Below, one piece after another: positions 1 through 5,094 of a stretch of 5,094 nt of DNA; position 1 is the first letter of the stretch, and the number at the start of each line of letters is the position of its first letter. Both the position numbers and the translations under genes were made by a program. The notes below the pieces were generated by a model that did no database searches, was not told the origin of the DNA, and worked only from the letters and a program-made list of their open reading frames with translations. This DNA is from Solirubrobacteraceae bacterium (GTDB lineage: Bacteria; Actinomycetota; Thermoleophilia; Solirubrobacterales; Solirubrobacteraceae): positions 1 to 5,094 of the forward strand of contig JASHQV010000419.1 of assembly GCA_030038955.1 (NCBI GenBank), given 5' to 3'.

Positions 1-542
1 CGATCGCGCCGCTGGGTCAGCTGTATGGGTTCCCGCCGTCCAGCCAGATCCGACGGTTCCGGGCGATCTCGCGGTACTACAAGGCAAGCGGCACCAGCTG
101 GTGGGACTGGCAGTCGGCGGGAGCGGCGCAGTGGCGGGCGATGGCACAGCCGGTGGGCAGGATCCGCGGGTTCGTCGCACAGCGGGCGGCGGTGACCGTC
201 GGCCCGGGGAGCGAGGGCGACTGGGTGGTGTGGGCCCAGGAGCACCTGATCACGGCCGGCGACGCGGTGACGATCGACGGCGACTACGACGCGCAGACGA
301 CGACCGCGGTCGAGGACTTCCAGAGCGCGCACGGGCTGCCCGTGACCGGCAGCATCGACGCGCAGACGTGGGACGCGCTGCTCCGCTACCGCGTCGCCGA
401 CGTAACCTGGGTCAAGCGCAAGGGGAAGCTCCAGGCGACGGTCGCGCGGGCTGGGACCTACCTGGTGCCGGTGCCGAAGTCGGCGTCGTTGCCGGAGCGG
501 CGCGACGAGCTCGCCGGCGCGGGTGGATCGCGACAGGGCTGA
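1..542 (+). CDS. 3' end of a cell-wall hydrolase-like protein with a C-terminal peptidoglycan-binding domain (5' partial)
   Basis: The frame is open from the left edge (first full codon at 3) to TGA at 540-542, giving 179 visible residues, so the start lies outside the window. Visible residues 1-46 include SWWDWQ (32-37). That resembles the last strand of the GH25-like/DUF1906-like barrels often joined to peptidoglycan-binding modules in high-GC Gram-positives. Residues about 69-128 fit the PG_binding_1 fold: GSEGDWVVWAQEHL, then the IDGDYDAQT turn, AVEDFQSAHGL, and TGSIDAQTWDALL. About 50 residues follow, with an Arg/Lys-rich patch (WVKRKGK) and a loose VPVPKSASLPERRDE tail. The likely role is binding or remodelling peptidoglycan outside the cell. 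A secretion signal, if any, would be in the missing N-terminus. The binding domain is clear. The catalytic assignment is tentative because no active-site residues are in view. An ATG at 141 exists but lies inside the conserved region and is not the start. Confidence 0.85.
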   Translation, partial: IAPLGQLYGFPPSSQIRRFRAISRYYKASGTSWWDWQSAGAAQWRAMAQPVGRIRGFVAQRAAVTVGPGSEGDWVVWAQEHLITAGDAVTIDGDYDAQTTTAVEDFQSAHGLPVTGSIDAQTWDALLRYRVADVTWVKRKGKLQATVARAGTYLVPVPKSASLPERRDELAGAGGSRQG

Positions 543-545
543 GAG

Positions 546-565
546 GGCCGAGGCTCTGATCGGCC
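546..565 (+). terminator. Hairpin just after the wall-protein stop codon, possible terminator
   Basis: Arms GGCCGA (546-551) and TCGGCC (560-565) pair perfectly over 6 bp around an 8-nt loop, starting 3 nt after the stop codon. No T-run follows, so it is not a classic intrinsic terminator. GC-rich actinobacterial terminators often lack one. Placement is the main support. Confidence 0.35.
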
Positions 566-570
566 AACAA

Positions 571-580
571 CCGGGCCCGG
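571..580. repeat. 10-bp perfect palindrome between the wall-protein and acetyltransferase genes
   Basis: CCGGGCCCGG is self-complementary over all 10 bases and sits about 30-40 bp upstream of the possible -10 element of the acetyltransferase gene. It could be an operator or part of the termination region. In DNA this GC-rich a 10-bp palindrome can also arise by chance. Confidence 0.25.
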
Positions 581-610
581 GAGCGGACCCAGCTTCGCGC
601 AACCCGGCTT

Positions 611-616
611 CATACT
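611..616 (+). promoter_or_regulatory. Possible -10 element for a leaderless acetyltransferase mRNA
   Basis: CATACT matches four of six positions of TATAAT, including the key A2 and T6, and ends 6 nt before the ATG at 623. Transcription would then start at or next to the start codon. This agrees with the lack of a Shine-Dalgarno sequence in front of that ATG. No convincing -35 box is seen at normal spacing; GGACC at 586-590 is the nearest partial match. This is an inference from sequence pattern. Confidence 0.3.
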
Positions 617-622
617 CAGACG

Positions 623-1228
623 ATGTCGTTCTCGACGAAGCCGCTCGACCTGACCACGTGGTCTGACTTTGCTCGGTTGGCCGAGGATCACCACGGCGTC
701 TGGAATGGCTGTTGGTGCCTGGGCTTCCACGAGGAAGGACGCCCACAGGCGCACACGCCAGAGCAACGGCGCGCGCTGAAGAAAGCTCGAGTGCGCGCGG
801 GTCGAGCCCACGCCGTGCTCGTCTTCGACGATCACCGGTGCGTCGGGTGGTGCCAGTTCGGCTCGCCCGAGGAGCTTCCGCGCATCAAGCACCAGAAGGC
901 GTATCGCGAGGGGCTGCGGGAGCTGCCCGATTGGCGGATCACCTGCTTCTTCGTCGGACGAGCCAATCGGCATCGCGGGGTTGCCGACGCTGCACTCGCC
1001 GGCGCGCTTGCGGAGATTGCGCGGCTCGGCGGAGGCACGGTCGAGAGCTATCCCGAGGACACGAGCGACCGAAAGACCTCGGGATCGTTCCTGTTCAACG
1101 GAACCGTGGCGATGTTCGAACGCCACGGCTTCACCCGCAGTCGTCAGATCGGGAAGCACCGATGGGTCGTCAACCGACTTATCCTCGAGGACGGTGGACA
1201 CAGGCCGTCCCGGGTCAGCGTCCCGTAG
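623..1228 (+). CDS. GNAT-family N-acetyltransferase (GCWC-type)
   Basis: A complete 201-aa cytoplasmic protein running from ATG to TAG at 1226-1228. The acetyl-CoA site is visible as strand RITCFFV (105-111) followed by R-x-x-G-x-A in RHRGVA (116-121) and a helix ADAALAGALAEIARLGGGTVESYP. This is the classic GNAT motif A. Motif B follows as NGTVAMFERHGF (159-170). The N-terminal part carries GVWNGCWCLGFH (25-36) and VGWCQFG (74-80), which as I recall mark a widespread subfamily of uncharacterised GNAT proteins in Actinomycetota and Firmicutes. Members should move an acetyl group from acetyl-CoA to an amine; the substrate is unknown. The start is the first ATG and fits the family N-terminus, but it has no Shine-Dalgarno sequence, so the mRNA may be leaderless. 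The last 14 or so residues (LEDGGHRPSRVSVP) look like an extra tail. The stop codon directly abuts that of the opposing cyclase gene. Confidence 0.9.
   Translation: MSFSTKPLDLTTWSDFARLAEDHHGVWNGCWCLGFHEEGRPQAHTPEQRRALKKARVRAGRAHAVLVFDDHRCVGWCQFGSPEELPRIKHQKAYREGLRELPDWRITCFFVGRANRHRGVADAALAGALAEIARLGGGTVESYPEDTSDRKTSGSFLFNGTVAMFERHGFTRSRQIGKHRWVVNRLILEDGGHRPSRVSVP
1189..1210. repeat. Hairpin inside the 3' end of the acetyltransferase gene
   Basis: GGACGG (1189-1194) and CCGTCC (1205-1210) form a perfect 6-bp stem around a 10-nt loop. The left arm overlaps a 10-bp palindrome, TCCTCGAGGA (1182-1191). The stem lies about 19 nt past the stop of the minus-strand cyclase gene and just before the stop of the plus-strand gene. 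It is the only obvious candidate for ending the cyclase transcript. Neither strand has a T-run after it, so this is weak. Confidence 0.25.
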
Positions 1229-4200
1229 TCAGCCGTCTCGAGCCTGGGCGCCAAGCTGCACCAGCAGTGCCTCGGTCGTGGCGAGCCCGACCCGATGCCC
1301 CTTGCGCTCATAGATCTCGTGCGCGCGGCGGACCTCCTCGGCGGCCTCCGTCGGTCGACCCAGCTCACCGAGCACGTAGGCCAACTCCAGCAGCGCCTCT
1401 GCGCGGCTCCAGTAGAAGTCGGTGCGGAAGGCGAACTCGACGGCGCTGCGCCCCCACCGCTCGGCCGCCTCGGCATCGCCGTCGCGCAGCGCCAGCCGCG
1501 CCCGCACCGCGTGCGTCATCGCGAAGTTCATCACGTCCTCGGTCGCGCTGAGCGTCTCCGCCTGCTCCAGCGCCACCCCAGCCTCATCGAGATTGCCGAG
1601 CAGCGCCTGGAGCCGAGCGATCATGGCCTGGGTTGTCGAGCGGAAGCTGGCCGCAGATGCAATCAGCCCGTCGCACTCCTCGGTGATCGCCAGTGCGGCG
1701 CTGAGATCGCCGGCCGCGCGCTCGACGCGGACGAGCATCTGCAGGCTGCCGCCCTGCGGCACGACCATCCCCAGCTCGCGGAACGCTTCCCGAGCCGCGC
1801 GTGCGCGGCGTCGCGCGGACTCGATGTCTGCCTCCCAGAGGTCGAGCTCGGCCCGCATCACTTCGACGACGGCCCTCACCACTGGGCCAGCTTGCTGGCG
1901 CTCGATCGCGTCTATCTCCCGCCTGAAGGAATCGACCCCGACCTCGGTGTACGCCAGTGGCAGCGTGTAGCGAATGATCGCCTCGGCCCACAGTCCCTCA
2001 TCCTCGGCGCGCAGCGCGAACTCGGCCGCCAGCCGTGCGTGCTCGGCCGTGGGTGCCGCCTGCGAGGCCAGCCAGTGCCGCTGGGCGAGCAGCAGGTGGC
2101 ACCGGACGAGCTCACGGAGGTCGCCCGCCTCGGTGAGCTGCTCCAGCAACCGTGGGACGGCCTCGTCCATTCGCTGGGCAGCCCCCTGCGGCCGGAGCAT
2201 CAGCTCCCAGTCGATCCGGCTGATCGCGGCCGACGGCGCCGTCTCCGGGTGCGATTCGGCGTCGGGAAGCAGCTCCTCGATGCGATCGAACTCACCGGAT
2301 CGGAGGTTGAGCGCGACCAGCTCCGCCGCCGCCCGTGCGCGCAGCAGACCACCGGCGACCGCCAGCTGATACGCCCGCTCCAGCAGCGAGCGCGCAGCCG
2401 CCGCGTCGCTGCGCCGATACGCCCGCACGCCGGCGGCGTACAGGTGCTCGCCCGCGAGCCCGGCCAGCTCCGGGTCATCAGGGCGGCCGAGCTCCGAGCG
2501 GTAGCGAGCCGCCTGCTCGAAGTGCCAGCCCGCGATCTCGTCGAGCTCCGCGAGCTCGCCGCCATGCTCGACCAGCCACCGCGCGAAGCGCTCGTGCAAC
2601 TCCGCCCGAGTCGCCTTCGGCAGCGCGTCGTAGGCGGCGTCGCGAATCAGCAGGTGGCGGAAGCGGAACGCCTCGTCGTTCGGGAACGTCGCCGGGTGCG
2701 GGCGGATCAGCTCCTTGCGCACGAGCCGCCCGAGCCGCAGCTCGAGCTCGGTCGACAGCCGCTGCCCGGCCAACGCCTGGAGCGCCAGCCGGTGGAACAC
2801 CTCGCCCTCGACGGCGCCGCGCTCGAGCAGCTCGCGCTCCTCGTCGTCGAGCCGCTCGAGACGGGCCGCCAGCAGCGCCTGGATCGTGCCGGGGACGGTC
2901 TCCGTCCCATGCTCGCGCGCGAGCGCGACCATCTCCTCGAGGAACAGCGGGTTGCCGTCGCTGGCTGCGATCACCCGCTCCCGCGCCTCCGCGTCGAGCC
3001 CGTCGCCGAGCTGGTCGAGCAGGCGCTCGCTGTCGCCGACGTCGAGCGGCTCGAGCAGCACGGTCGTGGCGTTGAGCTTGCCTCCCGCCCACGCCGGCCG
3101 GCTGTCGAGCAGCTCCGGCCGCGCCGTGCAGAGCACCAGGATCGGCGCGCCGCGGGAGATGTCGACGACGTGGTCGAGCAGGTCCAGCAGCATCGGCTCG
3201 GCCCACTGCAGATCGTCGATATGGAGGATCAGCGGCCGCTCGGTGGCCAGCGACTCCAGCAGCCGGCGGGTCTCCCAGAAGAGCTCCTCGGGGGCCACCG
3301 CGGACCCCGAGTCGAGCCGCTGCCGCAGCGGCTCCGCGGCGGCACCGGCAGCCAGCAGCGCCTCGGCGAGAGGCCAGAAGGTGATCGCCTCGCCGTAGCT
3401 GAGGCAGCGCCCGCGGAGGATCGTCGCGGCGCCGCCGATGCGGGAGGTCAGCTCGGCGACGAGACGCGACTTGCCGACTCCCGCCATCCCCAGCATCGTG
3501 AACAGGTGGCAGCCCCGCTCGCGGACCGTGCGCGCCCACGCCTCCTCGAGCAGCTCGAGCTCGCGCTCGCGCCCGACCAGCGGCGCGTCGAGGTGGCGCG
3601 CCAGCCCGGGCGCCGCCGGATCGATGCTGATCACCCGGTAGGCGGCGACCGGCTCGGACTTGCCCTTCAGCTCGAGCGGCTGCAGCGGCTCGACCGCGAC
3701 CGCGTCGCGGACCAGCTCGAGCGTCTCCGAGCCGAGCACGATCTCACCGGGCGCCGCCGCCTGCTGAAAGCGCGCCGCGACGTTGACCGCGTCGCCGATC
3801 GCGACGTTCTCGCCCTCCCCCGCCAGCACCGGCCCGGTGTTGACGCCGGTGCGGAAGCGCAGCTCGACGCCCACCTCCGCGGCGACCGCGGGCAGCCGCT
3901 CGCGGATCTCGACCGCCGCCCGCACCGCCCGTAGCGCGTCGTCCTCCTGCACGCGCGGGATCCCGAACACCGCCATCACGGCGTCGCCGATGAACTTCTC
4001 GATCGTGCCGCCGTGGCGCTCGATGATCCCGCGAATCTCCCGGAAGTAGCGGTTGATCACGCCGCGCAGCACCTCGGGGTCGAGCTGCTCGCCGAGCGCC
4101 GTCGAGCCGGTTACGTCGCAGAACAAGGCGGTGACGATCTTGCGGGATTGGCGGGGCGGCGCTGGCTCAGCCAGCGCCGCCCCGCAGGCCGGGCAGAACC

Positions 4201-4246
4201 GGAACTCGTCCGGGCTCGTGCTGCCACAGCTCTCGCAGGTCGCCAT
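1229..4246 (-). CDS. Zinc ribbon, class III adenylate/guanylate cyclase, STAND/AAA ATPase and TPR-like fusion protein
   Basis: A signalling protein of 1005 aa from ATG 4246. A GTG at 4270 is in frame, but GAGGA lies 9 nt before the ATG and the zinc ribbon starts right after it. Residues 4-21: four-Cys zinc ribbon (C4, C7, C18, C21). Residues about 37-197: class III cyclase domain with metal-binding Asp44 (CDVTGST) and Asp88 (IGDAV), purine-contacting Lys84, and catalytic Asn155 and Arg159 (AVNVAAR), so it may be active. The second purine-specificity position is Val148. Residues about 223-440: STAND/AAA_16 ATPase with VGRERE linker, Walker A GMAGVGKS (253-260), Walker B IDDLQWAE (343-350) and GNPLF (431-435). 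Residues about 590-1000: helical TPR-like repeats, clearest at 883-896, 922-939 and 962-983. No membrane segment is seen. The order recalls mammalian soluble adenylyl cyclase with one cyclase domain, so activity would need dimerisation. The ligand and the cyclic product are unknown. It follows the response regulator gene by 100 bp and may be co-transcribed. Confidence 0.93.
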   Translation of the reverse strand: MATCESCGSTSPDEFRFCPACGAALAEPAPPRQSRKIVTALFCDVTGSTALGEQLDPEVLRGVINRYFREIRGIIERHGGTIEKFIGDAVMAVFGIPRVQEDDALRAVRAAVEIRERLPAVAAEVGVELRFRTGVNTGPVLAGEGENVAIGDAVNVAARFQQAAAPGEIVLGSETLELVRDAVAVEPLQPLELKGKSEPVAAYRVISIDPAAPGLARHLDAPLVGRERELELLEEAWARTVRERGCHLFTMLGMAGVGKSRLVAELTSRIGGAATILRGRCLSYGEAITFWPLAEALLAAGAAAEPLRQRLDSGSAVAPEELFWETRRLLESLATERPLILHIDDLQWAEPMLLDLLDHVVDISRGAPILVLCTARPELLDSRPAWAGGKLNATTVLLEPLDVGDSERLLDQLGDGLDAEARERVIAASDGNPLFLEEMVALAREHGTETVPGTIQALLAARLERLDDEERELLERGAVEGEVFHRLALQALAGQRLSTELELRLGRLVRKELIRPHPATFPNDEAFRFRHLLIRDAAYDALPKATRAELHERFARWLVEHGGELAELDEIAGWHFEQAARYRSELGRPDDPELAGLAGEHLYAAGVRAYRRSDAAAARSLLERAYQLAVAGGLLRARAAAELVALNLRSGEFDRIEELLPDAESHPETAPSAAISRIDWELMLRPQGAAQRMDEAVPRLLEQLTEAGDLRELVRCHLLLAQRHWLASQAAPTAEHARLAAEFALRAEDEGLWAEAIIRYTLPLAYTEVGVDSFRREIDAIERQQAGPVVRAVVEVMRAELDLWEADIESARRRARAAREAFRELGMVVPQGGSLQMLVRVERAAGDLSAALAITEECDGLIASAASFRSTTQAMIARLQALLGNLDEAGVALEQAETLSATEDVMNFAMTHAVRARLALRDGDAEAAERWGRSAVEFAFRTDFYWSRAEALLELAYVLGELGRPTEAAEEVRRAHEIYERKGHRVGLATTEALLVQLGAQARDG
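4151..4185. repeat. Perfect 17-bp inverted repeat with a 1-nt centre inside the cyclase gene
   Basis: The 17 bases at 4151-4167 are the exact reverse complement of those at 4169-4185, with C4168 as the single centre. Pairing stops at 4150/4186. In mRNA the innermost pairs would open to give a loop of about 3-5 nt on a very stable GC-rich stem. It covers codons 21-32 of the cyclase protein, from the last zinc-ribbon cysteine into the Ala/Pro-rich linker, 62-96 nt downstream of the start codon. It could slow ribosomes or polymerase early in the gene, or extrude as a cruciform. The sequence is certain; a function is inferred. Confidence 0.9.
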
Positions 4247-4255
4247 CGCGTTCGG

Positions 4256-4260
4256 TCCTC
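4256..4260 (-). promoter_or_regulatory. Ribosome binding site that decides the cyclase start
   Basis: On the minus strand GAGGA ends 9 nt before ATG 4246. The upstream in-frame GTG at 4270 has no such sequence before it. This supports a 1005-aa product rather than a 1013-aa one. Confidence 0.6.
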
Positions 4261-4282
4261 GCCACCGCACGCCGAGCGGCAG

Positions 4283-4310
4283 CGCTCGCCAAGCCTACTC
4301 GCGGCGAGCG
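4283..4310. repeat. 8-bp inverted repeat in the gap between response regulator and cyclase genes
   Basis: CGCTCGCC (4283-4290) and GGCGAGCG (4303-4310) pair perfectly around a 12-nt spacer. On the minus strand the spacer holds TAGGCT (4292-4297), a possible but weak -10 element for the cyclase gene, with no good -35 box. The inner arm can instead pair with GAGCG at 4274-4278, so two hairpins exclude each other. It could be an operator for a dimeric regulator, an attenuator or a weak terminator. No T-run follows it. Confidence 0.45.
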
Positions 4311-4331
4311 AGCGTCCGGGAGCGGATCAAC

Positions 4332-4346
4332 TCGCCGCCGCGGCGA
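4332..4346 (-). terminator. Hairpin directly after the response regulator stop codon, possible weak terminator
   Basis: TCGCCG and CGGCGA form a 6-bp stem with a 3-nt loop that begins at the first base after the TGA (4349-4347). No T-run follows. It may end some transcripts or protect an mRNA 3' end while allowing read-through into the cyclase gene. Its position is suggestive; the short GC-rich stem could be chance. Confidence 0.3.
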
Positions 4347-5024
4347 TCACAGCAGCTCGTGCTGCTGCGCGTAGGCGACCAGGTCGGCGCGGCTCGTGCG
4401 TCCGGTCTTGCGCTGGATGTGGGCGCGATGGGACTCGATCGTGCGGACGCTGAGGAACAGCCGCGCCGCGATCTCGTTGTTCGTATGGCCCTGCGCGATC
4501 AGGCGCAGGACCTGCAGCTCGCGGGCGCTGAGCATGTCGGGACGGGCGCGACCGTCGGGGTCGGCGGCGGCCAGGCGCGCGCCGAGCACCGGGTTGAGAT
4601 AGGTGAGCCCATCGGCGGCGTGGCGCACGGCCCGCACGAGCTCGTCGTCGGCCGCCTCCTTGAGCACGTAAGCGATCGCCCCGGCCCGCAGCGCATCCCG
4701 GGCGAACGCGGGGTCGTTCTGCATCGTCAACACGACGATCTGCGTGCCCGGCTCGTCGGCGCGAATTCGTGGAATCGCCGCCAGGCTCGATTCGCCCGGC
4801 ATGCTCAGGTCGAGGATCAGCACGTCCGGATGGAAGGCAGCGAGCTTGCGCAGGCTCTCGGACACGTCGCCGGCCTCGGCAACCACCTCGAAGTCGGGCT
4901 CGCTGTCGAGCAGCAGGCGCAGCCCAGCGCGCACCACGCGGTGGTCGTCTGCCAGGACAATGCGGATCTTGCGGTCGTGGTCGCCCGCCACCCTAATCAG
5001 CCCACTCTCACGATCCGTACTCAC
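4347..5024 (-). CDS. NarL/FixJ-family two-component response regulator (REC plus LuxR-type HTH)
   Basis: A 225-aa cytoplasmic DNA-binding regulator. The receiver domain (about 19-135) has the full set of phosphorylation residues: acidic pair D26/D27 in LADDH, phospho-acceptor D72 in LDLSMPG, T100 in VLTM, and K122 in YVLKEA. The C-terminal LuxR/GerE helix-turn-helix (about 164-220) reads LSARELQVLRLIAQGHTNNEIA, with recognition helix VRTIESHRAHI. It should be phosphorylated by a histidine kinase and bind DNA as a dimer; no kinase is in the window. Three GTG starts are possible, at 5030, 5024 and 4991. I prefer 5024 because AAGG ends 6 nt before it and a -10 element lies at a fitting distance. 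At 5030 the AAGG would touch the start codon. At 4991 the protein would begin closer to the receiver domain, as is typical, but without a good ribosome site. The cyclase-STAND gene follows in the same direction. Confidence 0.93.
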   Translation of the reverse strand: MSTDRESGLIRVAGDHDRKIRIVLADDHRVVRAGLRLLLDSEPDFEVVAEAGDVSESLRKLAAFHPDVLILDLSMPGESSLAAIPRIRADEPGTQIVVLTMQNDPAFARDALRAGAIAYVLKEAADDELVRAVRHAADGLTYLNPVLGARLAAADPDGRARPDMLSARELQVLRLIAQGHTNNEIAARLFLSVRTIESHRAHIQRKTGRTSRADLVAYAQQHELL

Positions 5025-5030
5025 TCCCAC

Positions 5031-5034
5031 CCTT
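5031..5034 (-). promoter_or_regulatory. Ribosome binding site of the response regulator gene
   Basis: AAGG on the minus strand, 6 nt before GTG 5024. It favours that start over the GTG at 5030, which it abuts. Confidence 0.5.
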
Positions 5035-5052
5035 ATCGGTAGTTTCCCGCAG

Positions 5053-5058
5053 ATTATG
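5053..5058 (-). promoter_or_regulatory. Probable -10 element of the response regulator promoter
   Basis: CATAAT on the minus strand matches TATAAT at five of six positions and stands out in a GC-rich region. Transcription would start near 5046, giving a leader of about 22 nt that holds the AAGG ribosome site. The -35 position at 17-bp spacing (5076-5081, CGCAAC) does not match the consensus, so an activator or another sigma factor may be involved. Confidence 0.5.
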
Positions 5059-5064
5059 CCTTCG

Positions 5065-5080
5065 CGGCAACTGCCGTTGC
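5065..5080. repeat. Overlapping inverted repeats upstream of the response regulator -10 element, possible operator
   Basis: Two perfect short inverted repeats overlap here: CGGCA-AC-TGCCG (5065-5076) and GCAAC-TGCC-GTTGC (5067-5080). They lie 6-27 bp upstream of the -10 element, across the place where a -35 box would be. A dimeric regulator, perhaps the response regulator itself, could bind here. This is an inference from position and symmetry. Confidence 0.4.
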
Positions 5081-5094
5081 GTAATGGAGGGTCA

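Noticed and set aside
101..559. 152-codon plus-strand frame overlapping the wall-protein gene
   Set aside because: Gly/Arg-rich translation, a shifted-frame copy of the peptidoglycan-binding coding sequence.
458..1201. 247-codon minus-strand open frame opposite the acetyltransferase
   Set aside because: It has no recognisable motif and covers a clear GNAT coding sequence on the plus strand and the tail of the wall-protein gene.
2478..3539. 353-codon minus-strand open frame in another phase within the cyclase gene
   Set aside because: Arg/Ala/Gly-rich translation with no domain; a frame shadow of the cyclase coding sequence.
1295..3934. 879-codon open frame on the plus strand, antisense to the cyclase gene
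   Set aside because: Its translation is a low-complexity mix of Arg, Leu, Gln and Ala with no recognisable domain, while the minus strand has a clear multi-domain protein over the same stretch. Long antisense frames are common in GC-rich DNA because stop codons are AT-rich.
4247..4270. GTG at 4270 as the cyclase start, adding eight residues
   Set aside because: No Shine-Dalgarno sequence precedes it, while the ATG at 4246 has GAGGA at 9 nt and lies directly before the zinc ribbon.
5035..5041. TACCGAT on the minus strand resembles the E. coli NarL heptamer
   Set aside because: A single short degenerate match inside the leader, and that consensus belongs to a distant organism, so it is not evidence of a binding site.
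4053..5042. 329-codon plus-strand open frame opposite the response regulator
   Set aside because: The opposite strand encodes a textbook receiver plus HTH protein with all key residues; this frame shows no family signature.
5083..5094. ATG at 5083 on the plus strand as the start of a divergent gene
   Set aside because: Only four codons are visible and no ribosome site is seen before it, so it cannot be supported.

Overview
This is a GC-rich bacterial window (roughly two thirds G+C or more) with long open frames on both strands. It looks like an actinomycetote chromosome. The protein families present (a GH25-like wall-lytic protein with a peptidoglycan-binding tail, a GCWC-type GNAT acetyltransferase, and a zinc ribbon-cyclase-STAND fusion) would suit the Thermoleophilia/Solirubrobacterales, but that placement is an inference from family resemblance. 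No mobile element, CRISPR array, tRNA or rRNA is visible.

Layout. (1) Positions 1-542, plus strand: the 3' end of a cell-wall protein, with the last part of a probable TIM-barrel-like domain followed by a peptidoglycan-binding domain. (2) Positions 543-622: an 80-bp gap with a hairpin just after the stop codon, a 10-bp palindrome and a possible -10 element for the next gene. (3) Positions 623-1228, plus strand: a complete GNAT-family N-acetyltransferase. (4) Positions 1229-4246, minus strand: a large signalling protein of about 1005 aa with an N-terminal zinc ribbon, a class III nucleotidyl cyclase domain, a STAND/AAA ATPase and a helical TPR-like C-terminus. It converges on the acetyltransferase with no base between the two stop codons. 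(5) Positions 4247-4346: a 100-bp gap with two hairpins. (6) Positions 4347-5024, minus strand: a complete NarL/FixJ-type response regulator. (7) Positions 5025-5094: its leader, with a good -10 element and overlapping inverted repeats.

How the genes may work together. The response regulator and the cyclase-STAND protein lie in the same direction, 100 bp apart, and may form one signalling unit: a phosphorylation-controlled transcription factor upstream of a nucleotide-controlled switch that may make a cyclic nucleotide. No histidine kinase is in the window. The wall protein and the acetyltransferase have no evident link to this pair.

The least expected signal is a perfect 17-bp inverted repeat around a single central base (4151-4185), inside the cyclase gene. 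It lies 62-96 nt into the coding sequence, in the linker between zinc ribbon and cyclase domain. Together with the two hairpins in the 100-bp gap it puts three potential RNA structures in a row at the response regulator-cyclase junction.
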